DNA of 47,951 nt. Origin: an uncultured Verrucomicrobiota bacterium (GTDB lineage Bacteria > Verrucomicrobiota > Kiritimatiellia > RFP12 > UBA3636). The stretch lies in NCBI GenBank assembly GCA_946534105.1, contig CAMNCG010000004.1, forward strand, positions 1-47,951, in the 5' to 3' direction. Both the position numbers and the translations under genes were made by a program. Shown here piece after piece: positions 16,355-24,410 of this stretch. The first letter of the stretch is position 1, and each line of letters begins with the position of its first letter. The notes beneath the pieces were generated by a model, which saw only the letters and a list, made by a program, of their open reading frames with translations, searched no databases and was not told the origin of the DNA.

Positions 16355-17365
16355 ATGAGAATAGCAAGAAGATGGCCGTCATCTGTTGCCTTGGCGGCGG
16401 CGACGCTTGCCATGTGCATTCCGGCGGCGGCGATGCCACTCGGTCTGCGCACCGCGATGTGGGGCATGGAGGCTGAAATACGTGGCGACATGATCGAGCC
16501 CCTTTCCATCCACCGTTTCTACTCCAAGGCGTACAAAGGGCACTTCTTCACGATTTCGGAAGAGGAGAAGGATGACCTCATCGCGCACAACCCGAACTGG
16601 AAGTACGAGGGAATCGCCTACTACGTGTATCCGGACGAGGTCGAAGGCTCCGTGCCGGTGTTCCGCTTCTGGAGCAAAGGCTACCGCCACCACTTCTACA
16701 CGATCAACGAGTCGGAGAAAAATACGCTTATCGCCACCAATCCCAACTGGGCATACGAAGGCGAGGCGTTTTACGCGCTCCCGGCGGAAACCGCCGAAAG
16801 CGGCGTGAAGTCGCTGAAGAAGTCGGTCTCGTCTGCGGCGGTCGGCTCGCGCGGAGTCCTCGCCTTGTCGGCGGCGGATGGCGGCGCGACAGGAGCCGGC
16901 CTCGGCGCGACGCTCGGCGGCGGCGACGCGGCAGGGTCCGGCCTTCGTGCGACACTCGGCGGCGGTCGCGGAGCGACCTCGCTGCCGGACGAGACCTCGT
17001 CTCTGACCGAATGGACGCTTTCGGCGGAGGACGGCACGGCGATCGCCGAGCCGGGAACGACGGAAGTCGGCGGGATTCTCGTCGAGACGCTCCAGGACGT
17101 CCCGGATTACGCGGAGTTCGAGGAGGACGCCTCCCGTGCGGAGCGCCAGACCGTTTCCCTGCATCTGGTTCTTCCCGCCGGCGTCTGGCGTGCGAAGCTC
17201 TGGAGCGCGGTGGACGGCGAGGGCGACGAAGAGAGCGCGGAAGGAGCGCTGGACTTCGAACTGCCCGCGACCGGCGTCTGGCACTGGCTGCTGGTTGCGC
17301 CGGAAGATGCGGAAAATCCGGATTCTCCGGCCTACTCCCTGTGGATCCGCGCGACGGCGGATTAG
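16355..17365 (+). CDS. Secreted protein with two DUF5648-like repeats, Gly/Ala-rich linker and shared C-terminal domain
   Basis: SD-like gaggagg before ATG 16355; signal peptide MRIARRWPSSVALAAATLAMCIPAAAM; IHRFYSKAYKGHFFT and VFRFWSKGYRHHFYT; C-terminus DFELPATGVWHWLLVAPEDAENPDSPAYSLWIRATAD. Confidence 0.85.
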   Translation: MRIARRWPSSVALAAATLAMCIPAAAMPLGLRTAMWGMEAEIRGDMIEPLSIHRFYSKAYKGHFFTISEEEKDDLIAHNPNWKYEGIAYYVYPDEVEGSVPVFRFWSKGYRHHFYTINESEKNTLIATNPNWAYEGEAFYALPAETAESGVKSLKKSVSSAAVGSRGVLALSAADGGATGAGLGATLGGGDAAGSGLRATLGGGRGATSLPDETSSLTEWTLSAEDGTAIAEPGTTEVGGILVETLQDVPDYAEFEEDASRAERQTVSLHLVLPAGVWRAKLWSAVDGEGDEESAEGALDFELPATGVWHWLLVAPEDAENPDSPAYSLWIRATAD

Positions 17366-17382
17366 TCTGGCGGTGACAACAC

Positions 17383-17403
17383 GGCCCGCGCGGCGCGCGG
17401 GCC
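17383..17403. repeat. REP-like palindrome copy 2 (identical to copy 1)
   Basis: ggcccgcgcggcgcgcgggcc followed by ctacc. Confidence 0.7.
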
Positions 17404-17412
17404 CTACCGTGG

Positions 17413-17497
17413 GCGGCGGTCTTCAGACCGCCGCGGATGTAAGTTTCCGGCGGACTGGAGTCCGCCGCCCCTTTCCCTGCCCGCGCGCCGCGCGGGC
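17413..17497. repeat. Cluster of three further hairpins: gcggcggtc-ttca-gaccgccgc, ggcggact-gg-agtccgcc, gcccgcgcg-c-cgcgcgggc
   Basis: Perfect stems at 17413-17434, 17449-17466 and 17479-17497, between convergent genes. Confidence 0.75.
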
Positions 17498-17498
17498 T

Positions 17499-18578
17499 TT
17501 ACCGGCGATGGGACGAGAGGCGGCGGATTGCGGCGAGGGCGAGGCCAGCCGGGGCGACGAGAAGGGAGCCGAGACGAAACGAGAGCGACTTGCGCAGCAG
17601 GCCCACTTCGCGCTCCCGCGCGTTCTTCTCTTCGACGAGTTTCGCGAATTCCCGTTCGGAACGCGTTTTGAGCATCGTGTTCAGCCAGAAGGAATCCAGC
17701 GGCGGCAGGTCCGCCGCGCGGCGGCGTTCCGCGTCGTCGACGCGACCCCAAAGATACCGGACCGCCCCAACGGCCATTTTCGCGGCAATCGCCGCGGCCC
17801 GCCTCTCCTCGTCGTGCTCCGGCGGCTGATTCCAGCCAAATCGGAGGATTTCCCGCGCGACGACGGCGCAGCTCGCGACGTTGCGGAACTTCGGAGGCGA
17901 GGAAGCGTAGTCGGAATCTTCCCGGATTCGGTATCGGTGGCATGTCTTTCCGACGGCCGCCGCCCGCTTCGCGTTCACGAGCGAGAGAAAGGTGAACAGC
18001 AGGTCTTCCTGCTTGATGTCCTCGCGAAAACGGATGCCGCGTTCGGCCACGTAGTCTCGACGAAGGATGTAAAGCCAGACGGGCACGTCGTATTCGCCGG
18101 CGGCCGCCATGTCGAGAAGCAGCGCGGGGCCGGTCCTTGGCGCGGAAAAGGCGTTGGAGCGCGGGTGCCCGCGTTCCTCCTTGGGGCAGCGCTCCTTCAG
18201 GGCGGCACTGTCGAATGCGGTTTCGCTTCCGAAGAACAGAATGTCCAGATTATCCCGCCTGGCCTTCTCCAGAAGCGTTTCCAGCGCGCCGGGAAGGAGC
18301 ATGTCATCGCTGTCGAGGAAATGGACGTAGTTGCCCGAACAGGCGTCGAATGCGGCGTTGCGCGCCGCGCCCTGCCCGCGATTGGCGGCGTGGATCACGC
18401 GAACGCGGCGGTCCGCCGCCGCCCGAGCGTCGAGAATCGCACCGGAGCCGTCGGTGGAGCCGTCGTCGATGCAGACCACCTCCAGGTCCTTCACGGACTG
18501 GCCGAGGACGGAATCGAGGCACGCGTCGAGCCACGGCGCCGAGTTGAAGACGGGAATCAAAATCGAAATTTCAGGCAT
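17499..18578 (-). CDS. Glycosyltransferase family 2
   Basis: MPEISILIPVFNSAPWLDACLDSVLGQSVKDLEVVCIDDGSTDGSGAILD...VHFLDSDDML. Confidence 0.92.
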   Translation of the reverse strand: MPEISILIPVFNSAPWLDACLDSVLGQSVKDLEVVCIDDGSTDGSGAILDARAAADRRVRVIHAANRGQGAARNAAFDACSGNYVHFLDSDDMLLPGALETLLEKARRDNLDILFFGSETAFDSAALKERCPKEERGHPRSNAFSAPRTGPALLLDMAAAGEYDVPVWLYILRRDYVAERGIRFREDIKQEDLLFTFLSLVNAKRAAAVGKTCHRYRIREDSDYASSPPKFRNVASCAVVAREILRFGWNQPPEHDEERRAAAIAAKMAVGAVRYLWGRVDDAERRRAADLPPLDSFWLNTMLKTRSEREFAKLVEEKNAREREVGLLRKSLSFRLGSLLVAPAGLALAAIRRLSSHRR

Positions 18579-18596
18579 GGCGACGGTTGACGTAGC

Positions 18597-18617
18597 GGTC
18601 CGCGCGGCGCGCGAGCC
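18597..18617. repeat. Degenerate REP-like palindrome copy (ggtccgcgcggcgcgcgagcc + ctacc)
   Basis: Similarity to the 7583 and 17383 copies, including the ctacc tail. Confidence 0.6.
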
Positions 18618-18639
18618 CTACCGGATGTGTCAATGGCAG

Positions 18640-19698
18640 TTATCTGCAGAAGCGGTCGTGGAAGGCCAGGAACGTCGTCAGGGCCGTCTTCGGTTCGTGG
18701 AGCAGCTGGAACGCGCCGCCGCAGGGGATGTTGTTGGCGTCGCGGTCGGGGACGAGGAGAAGGCGCGGAATCTTGAGCGCTTCGGCCATGGCGAAGAAAC
18801 CGGTCTGGTTGCCGAGGACGAGCCGCGCCGAGCCGAGCACGTCGAGCGCTTCGGCGAAATCCGCGATTTTCCGGTGGAAAACCGGGAAGCAGCCTCTTTC
18901 GAATTCCGCGTGTTCGGCGTTGGTCCCGAGGAACAGAATTTCGTCGCGGAACGGTTCGAGGAACGAAAAGGAAAAGCCGGCGCGCTGCGACCGCTCCGTG
19001 GCGAAAAGGACGATCGTCTTCCCGCCCAGATCGGTTCTGCGTCCTCCGAAGAGCCAGGACTTCGAGAGATCGGGGACGTCGACGAGCCAGGGCGCAAGCG
19101 GCAGGTAGTAGAGCGGGATATTTCCGCGCCAGAGCGGGATGCACGTCTGGGAGCGGAAGGGATCGAGGTCCAGCGCCCCTTCCGGCAGGGCGTCGGAGAT
19201 CGTGACGGATTCCACGTAGGGCTGGCGCTCAAGCAGCGGGCGCAGGAGTTCGGCGCCGGCTCTATTGAACTGGGGCATCGGAAATACGAATCCGTCCGCG
19301 CGGACGCGCTCGACGCCGGTTCCGGTCCGAAGATGCACCGAAAAGCGATCATGACCGGTGGCGGACGCGACGGCGCGGCAGAAGGGAAGCGCAAAGACGA
19401 GGTCGCCAATCTTTCCGGAATGGGAGAAGACGAGCGGCCGGTCGGGGGACGGGCGCGGAAAGGCGTCCGGGCCGTGCGGTCCGACGATTCGCTGGAAGGC
19501 GGGCGACGGCACGGGGGCGAAGTCCTGCGGGGAGACAGCTTCCCGCCGAACGGCGCCCGGCGGAAGGGGCGGGGCCGGAGCGGGAGCGGGCGAACGAGGC
19601 GGCGCGGCGGGGGGCGGGGGGAGGAGCATCCCGCGCAGACGCCTCCAGGCGGCGAAGGCGGGGCGAAGAATGGCGGAATTTCGGAGATTCTGCGTCAT
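18640..19698 (-). CDS. GT9/heptosyltransferase-like protein
   Basis: PLVFSHSGKIGDLVFALPFCRAVA...LGSARLVLGNQTGFFAMAEALKIPRLLLVPD; ATG 19698, 4-bp overlap (ATGA) with the upstream gene. Confidence 0.75.
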   Translation of the reverse strand: MTQNLRNSAILRPAFAAWRRLRGMLLPPPPAAPPRSPAPAPAPPLPPGAVRREAVSPQDFAPVPSPAFQRIVGPHGPDAFPRPSPDRPLVFSHSGKIGDLVFALPFCRAVASATGHDRFSVHLRTGTGVERVRADGFVFPMPQFNRAGAELLRPLLERQPYVESVTISDALPEGALDLDPFRSQTCIPLWRGNIPLYYLPLAPWLVDVPDLSKSWLFGGRRTDLGGKTIVLFATERSQRAGFSFSFLEPFRDEILFLGTNAEHAEFERGCFPVFHRKIADFAEALDVLGSARLVLGNQTGFFAMAEALKIPRLLLVPDRDANNIPCGGAFQLLHEPKTALTTFLAFHDRFCR

Positions 19699-22600
19699 GG
19701 CGAGGCGTGGACAAGGCCGTCGAAAAGCCGCGGATACTCGTTCAGAATCGCTCGAAACTGGCGGTTGTTGCCGCCCTTGTCGTTGTTGTCGCGGCTGAGG
19801 GCGTGGGGACCGAGTTCGTCGGCGGTGTCGAGGCTCTGGATGTCGGAGGCGGCGACGAAGCGCACCGGCGTGCCCTGCCGGACGGCCATGGCCCAGAACC
19901 AGAGGTCGTCGGCGGTCGGGGCGAGACGGAGAAAAGCCGAGGCGTCCGTCGCGTCCGGGTGCAGGGAACCGGGCGGATAGAGGACTCCGCCGCACCCCGT
20001 GGGGAGATTCAGGGCGGAGGGATTTTCGCCGCAGGCGGCGTTCATGGGCCAGGCGGCGTAGGAAAGGGGAATCCCGAAGGAATCCAGGCGGACGTGGCGG
20101 ATGCGCCGGGCGACGATTTCGCCGGGATGCGCATGGTGGGCCTCCAGAAGGGACTGGAGCCAGTCGCGCGGGTAGAAGACGTCGTCGTCCGCGGTGACCA
20201 GGACCGCGCCGGGCCAGGTTTCCAGCGCGGGAACGAGCTTCTTGTAGGAGCGAAGTCCGGGGCGGCACCAGCGGATGTCGAGTCCTTTCTTCCTCAACGC
20301 CGCGAACTCCGGCGGCAGACCGGACTCGCGTCCGGGGAACTGCTCCGGGTCCAGCCAGAGAACGACGGCGTCCGGCCGGACGCTTTGCCGAAGGAGCGAA
20401 GCGGCGGCCACCGAAGCGAGGCGGATGCGCGCGGGATAGGAGGTGAACGAGACGACGACGGCGCCTGGAGCGGCCGGGTCCCGGCCGGTCGTTCCGGGAA
20501 CGCCGGAGTCGATTTCCTCGAGCAGAAGGCCGCGAAGCGTCTTCTCGGCGCGGAGCATGTGGTCGCGGAATACGGCGCGATCGTTCGCGAGGGTGCCGCG
20601 TTCCGCCTGAAGGTGGCGCAGTTCGGCGAGACAGGCGTCGACGGCGCGCAGGTGCGGCCCGATTACGGGAAGGCACCGCGCCAGTGCGGCGGCGGCGGCG
20701 TGAAGCGGTCCGGGTGGTGGTGCGGAAGAAGGCGCAATGCTTCCGGCGGCTTTCTTCAGGGCGGCGTTAAGAGCAGTGTCGTCCTTGTGGACCAGGGCGA
20801 GAAGCGTCGGGAGCGCGGGGCCGATTTGCGGAGCCATCGGCGCAAAGAGGGCTTGCAGCATTTCGATGCCTTCGTCGCGCGACGACGCGGGCATCGAGAG
20901 AATCGCCTCCGCGACGATCTGGTCGCACCAGGGCAGAACCGTCGCGCGCTTTTCCGGTGGGAGGCGATTGTTTTCCGCGAACTCGAACACGGATGGCAAT
21001 GCGCGCACGAGGTCGAACGAGGCGTCGATTTTTCCGCGTCTGCGAAGCGACACCAGCGATCCGCGCCGTCTGCGGTAGGTGTAGAGCCGGTCGGAAATCG
21101 TGGTCGCCTCGCCGGCGACCAGCTGGTAGCAGAAGCAGAAAACGGCGTCGAACCCGAAGCGGATGCCCGGATCGCGGGGGAAGCGCAGGCCGCTGCGCTC
21201 GATGAGGTCGCGCCGGAAAATCTTGTTCCAGAGCACGTCGTCGCGGCCGCGGACTTCCGCCGGGGCGCGAAGGACGTCCGGGCGGGTCCGGTTTCTGATT
21301 TCCCGCTCGGTGAAGGCGCCTTCGTGGCGGGCGCTGCAGATGGCGAGATCGACGCCAAGTCGCTCCATGGCGCCGACCATGACGGCGCACATCCGAGGGG
21401 CGTATTCATCGTCGGCGTCGCAGAACATCACATAGGGGGCCGTCGCCTTTTCCATGGCGACGGAACGGGCCCATTCCGCCCCGTGGTTCTCGCCGAAGAC
21501 GGCGACAATGCGCGAATCCTTCGCGGCGTAGCGGCGGAGAATCGCGGCGGTGCCGTCGGTGGAGCCGTCGTCGACGCACACGATCTGGATGTCGGGGAGA
21601 GTCTGTGCGAGAAGGGAGTCGAGGCAGTTGGGCAGAAATCGCTCGACGTTGTAGGCCGGAACAATGACGGAGACCCTGGGCGCGGCGGAAGCCGGCTCCG
21701 ATGGCGGCGGCGCGGCGAACGGAGGGCGGAGGACGGCGACGTGGAGCGCCGCGAGGCGCGCGGCGAGGGGCGAGTTCGGCGGCAGGGTCGCCTCGTCCGC
21801 GACAACGGCCTCCGCGCCGCATTCAAGGACTTGCGAGACGATTTCGTCGTCGCGGGCGAGGCCGAGCTGCGCCCAGGCGCCGGCATCGCCGCCGTCCGGC
21901 ATGACGGCTTCAAAGCCCTGAGGGGCGGAATTTCCGGAGAGCAGGAGGACGCGCGGAAGGGGTTTCGGCGCGTCGAAGGCGCGAATGCCGCGGTCAACGA
22001 GACGCAGCGCCGGCCGGCGCGCGGCCCAGAGCGGACGGTGAAGGAGCTTGAGCGATCCGAATCCCGGATGGATTTCGTTGAGCAGCCGACTGGAGGCCTC
22101 GATGCGCGCGGCGCGGTAGGCCGGATCGAACGTCCCGCCCTCGAGATGCCTGACGAACGCGCGGGTGGTGATGCGGTGCCGCCATCCGCGTTCCCAGGCG
22201 CGCAGACACAAGTCCAGTTCCTCGCCGTAGCCCTTGCCGAACCGTTCGACGTCGAGCGGCCCGACGTCGTCGAGCATGTCGCGCCGGAGGTAGAGGCAGA
22301 AGCCGTGGCCCGTATGCTGGTCGAAGGCGAATTCGTGGGCGTGGAGCCATCCGCGCGCGGTTTCGGCGACGGTGAGGCCCGGCGGCATGGGATTGGGGCC
22401 TTCCTCCGGAACGGAGGCGAACCAGGCGTTGTCGGAAATCGGGGTGGCGCTTCCGATGCGGGCGTCGGCGTATGCCGCGAGCCGGAGCGAATCGGTCCAG
22501 CGGGGGCTGACTACCGTGTCGTTGTTGAGGAGAATCACGTCGCGCGGCGCCACGGCGCGGATGCCGTGGTTGCAGGCGCCGGCGAAGCCGACGTTTTCGT

Positions 22601-23183
22601 CGAGGCATTCCACGCGGACGCGGTCCGGGTTCCTTTCGGCGAGGCGCAGGAGCGCGGGTCGGACCGCGGGATCGCGGCTTCCGTTCTCGACAAAGAGAAT
22701 CAGGACGTCCGGAGGCGTGTGCTCCAGCAGCGATTCCGCGAGCGTCGGCAGGTATTCGGGGTGATTGTAGAAGGGGATGATGACGGCGAGCGGCGGCTTG
22801 GGGGCCGCTTCGGCGCGGAGGCGCCCGCGGACCTTTTCCTCCCAGAGATCCGGCCGCAGTTCGCGCCAGAGGCGGCGGAGCGAAGCCGTGGTCGGCTTCC
22901 GCCTGCGGCCGAAGACGCGCACGTGGGCGAGCAGCGGATTTTCGCGGGGTGGAATGAGGTCGGGCGGAATGGGGGGGACCTCGGGGGCGAAGCCCCATCC
23001 CTTGCGCCAGCCCTCGGTGCAGTAGTGCAGGAGCGGGGACGCGAAACGCCGTTGCATGACTTCAGGATGCGACCTAACGTAGAAGTCCCGGTCGAAGAGG
23101 CCGGAATTCCTCGCGACGACGATGTCGCGGACGAGGCAAAGCGCGGCGGACGGATTTTCCGAAATGCCTCTTCTTTCGATCAT
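19695..23183 (-). CDS. Multi-domain glycosyltransferase (two GT2 domains plus a third GT-A-like domain), 1162 aa
   Basis: LAVIIPFYNHPEYLPTLAESLLEHTPPDVLILFVENGS (GT2 #1); VSVIVPAYNVERFLPNCLDSLLAQTLPDIQIVCVDDGSTDGT (GT2 #2); VVVSFTSYPARIRLASVAAASLLRQSVRPDAVVLWLDPEQF...LVTADDDVFYPRDWL (third domain). Start ATG 23183; the longer listed ORF is out of frame with the upstream GT. Confidence 0.85.
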   Translation of the reverse strand: MIERRGISENPSAALCLVRDIVVARNSGLFDRDFYVRSHPEVMQRRFASPLLHYCTEGWRKGWGFAPEVPPIPPDLIPPRENPLLAHVRVFGRRRKPTTASLRRLWRELRPDLWEEKVRGRLRAEAAPKPPLAVIIPFYNHPEYLPTLAESLLEHTPPDVLILFVENGSRDPAVRPALLRLAERNPDRVRVECLDENVGFAGACNHGIRAVAPRDVILLNNDTVVSPRWTDSLRLAAYADARIGSATPISDNAWFASVPEEGPNPMPPGLTVAETARGWLHAHEFAFDQHTGHGFCLYLRRDMLDDVGPLDVERFGKGYGEELDLCLRAWERGWRHRITTRAFVRHLEGGTFDPAYRAARIEASSRLLNEIHPGFGSLKLLHRPLWAARRPALRLVDRGIRAFDAPKPLPRVLLLSGNSAPQGFEAVMPDGGDAGAWAQLGLARDDEIVSQVLECGAEAVVADEATLPPNSPLAARLAALHVAVLRPPFAAPPPSEPASAAPRVSVIVPAYNVERFLPNCLDSLLAQTLPDIQIVCVDDGSTDGTAAILRRYAAKDSRIVAVFGENHGAEWARSVAMEKATAPYVMFCDADDEYAPRMCAVMVGAMERLGVDLAICSARHEGAFTEREIRNRTRPDVLRAPAEVRGRDDVLWNKIFRRDLIERSGLRFPRDPGIRFGFDAVFCFCYQLVAGEATTISDRLYTYRRRRGSLVSLRRRGKIDASFDLVRALPSVFEFAENNRLPPEKRATVLPWCDQIVAEAILSMPASSRDEGIEMLQALFAPMAPQIGPALPTLLALVHKDDTALNAALKKAAGSIAPSSAPPPGPLHAAAAALARCLPVIGPHLRAVDACLAELRHLQAERGTLANDRAVFRDHMLRAEKTLRGLLLEEIDSGVPGTTGRDPAAPGAVVVSFTSYPARIRLASVAAASLLRQSVRPDAVVLWLDPEQFPGRESGLPPEFAALRKKGLDIRWCRPGLRSYKKLVPALETWPGAVLVTADDDVFYPRDWLQSLLEAHHAHPGEIVARRIRHVRLDSFGIPLSYAAWPMNAACGENPSALNLPTGCGGVLYPPGSLHPDATDASAFLRLAPTADDLWFWAMAVRQGTPVRFVAASDIQSLDTADELGPHALSRDNNDKGGNNRQFRAILNEYPRLFDGLVHASP

Positions 23184-24244
23184 CGGACCGTTTGAACTCC
23201 CTGCTTCTTTCCACGAAAACGAGGAAGGATGATCTCCGCGATCCACCGCAACGGCGCGGTGAGCGCCATTCCAAGACGATGGGAAAGGGACCGCTCGATC
23301 GTTTCGATGCGCTTTCCGGCGCGTCCGAGCGCCTCTTGCGTGGCCGTCAGCGCTTTTTGCCTGGACTCCAGCTCGGCGTGAGTCCGCGCGAGGGCCTCGC
23401 GGGTGTCGGCGAGGACCCGGCGATGGTCGTCGAGGGCTTCGCGGTGCCGCTGAAGGGAAAGCTCCAGGTTTCGGGCGCGGTTGCGGTCCCGGAGGGCGAA
23501 GCGGTAGAGGTCGGCCAGCGCGGCGGGATCCTTTTCGAAGACGGCCGCGACGGACCGGCCGCAGGTCTCCGGATCGGATTTCCAGAGCCCGGTGATGGAG
23601 TCGACGTCCTCCGCGCGGTCCGTCGTCTGGCGGAGAAAGTGCTCCCCCGTGATCTTGCGCAGGTGGGCGGGCGGCGAGAGCCGTGCGAGGCGGCGGATGT
23701 AGTCGTAGTCGATCAGGATCCGCAACGTTTCGTCGTAGGGTCCGGCCTCGTCCGCGAGGCGCTTCGTGTGGAGGATCTGCTTGTGGTTGATCTGGTTGAA
23801 GAAGCGGATGTCCTCGAAAGAGACGTCGTCCTCGTTCTCGACCTGGCGGCGAATCTCCTTTCCGTCCGGACCGATCCAGACGGCATAGGTGTCGGAGTAG
23901 ACGAATTCCGCGCCCTTCCGCTCCGCAAAGGAGACGAGTCCCTCGAGATGGTCGGGGTAGACGATGTCGTCGTCGTCCATGTAGGCGACGAACTTCGAGC
24001 GGACGAGCGAAAGGCCGAAATTGAGGGCGGCTGCCTTGCCGAGGTGCGGGCGATCGTGCCATTCGATCCGGTCATCGCCGAACCCCGCCACGACATCCGA
24101 AACATCCTCTCCGCCGTCGTTCACGACAAGGAGCCTCCATCCCGGCATCGTCTGGTTCCGGATCGACCGGATCGCAACGGGGAGCAGCTCCCGGCGATTG
24201 TAGGTCGGGAGGAGGACCGTGACGAGGGGCGTACCCGTATTCAT
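23180..24244 (-). CDS. Glycosyltransferase family 2
   Basis: MNTGTPLVTVLLPTYNRRELLPVAIRSIRNQTMPGWRLLVVNDGGED...VAYMDDDDIVYPDHLEGLV; ATG 24244. Confidence 0.9.
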   Translation of the reverse strand: MNTGTPLVTVLLPTYNRRELLPVAIRSIRNQTMPGWRLLVVNDGGEDVSDVVAGFGDDRIEWHDRPHLGKAAALNFGLSLVRSKFVAYMDDDDIVYPDHLEGLVSFAERKGAEFVYSDTYAVWIGPDGKEIRRQVENEDDVSFEDIRFFNQINHKQILHTKRLADEAGPYDETLRILIDYDYIRRLARLSPPAHLRKITGEHFLRQTTDRAEDVDSITGLWKSDPETCGRSVAAVFEKDPAALADLYRFALRDRNRARNLELSLQRHREALDDHRRVLADTREALARTHAELESRQKALTATQEALGRAGKRIETIERSLSHRLGMALTAPLRWIAEIILPRFRGKKQGVQTVR

Positions 24245-24252
24245 GCGCGAAG

Positions 24253-24281
24253 ATTCTAGGCAAATTCCCTCTCCCACGCAA
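24253..24281 (-). promoter_or_regulatory. Promoter TTGCGT-17-TAGAAT, 8 nt before ATG 24244
   Basis: Minus strand TTGCGT (24276-24281), 17-nt spacer, TAGAAT (24253-24258). Confidence 0.6.
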
Positions 24282-24374
24282 GCGGTTGCACACAGACGCA
24301 GAGCTTCCCAGTCGGGGCGGTTGCCGTGTCGCGACCGCCCCCGATTGGGAATTTCCGAAAGTTTCGTAACGAAC

Positions 24375-24403
24375 TTTACGTAACGAACGGATTGCGCTAG
24401 AAT
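24375..24403 (+). promoter_or_regulatory. Promoter TTTACG-17-TAGAAT, 7 nt before ATG 24411, with direct repeats CGTAACGAAC (24365-24374, 24379-24388)
   Basis: Direct reading. Confidence 0.55.
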
Positions 24404-24410
24404 CCCCGCC

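Noticed and set aside
19707-23195. 1162-aa plus-strand ORF antisense to the glycosyltransferase, and other long antisense ORFs (18331-19980, 33841-35505, 34874-36187, 35898-37448, 37411-39339, 43200-44555)
   Set aside because: High-GC codon bias produces long shadow ORFs; compositions are Arg/Gly/Ala-rich with no recognisable domains, and the opposite strand encodes clear families.
23184-24062. N-terminal extension of the listed 19695-24062 ORF (MARSPAPRQGSRPQF...)
   Set aside because: Out-of-frame shadow of the upstream GT2 gene; the real start is ATG 23183 with a 4-bp overlap.
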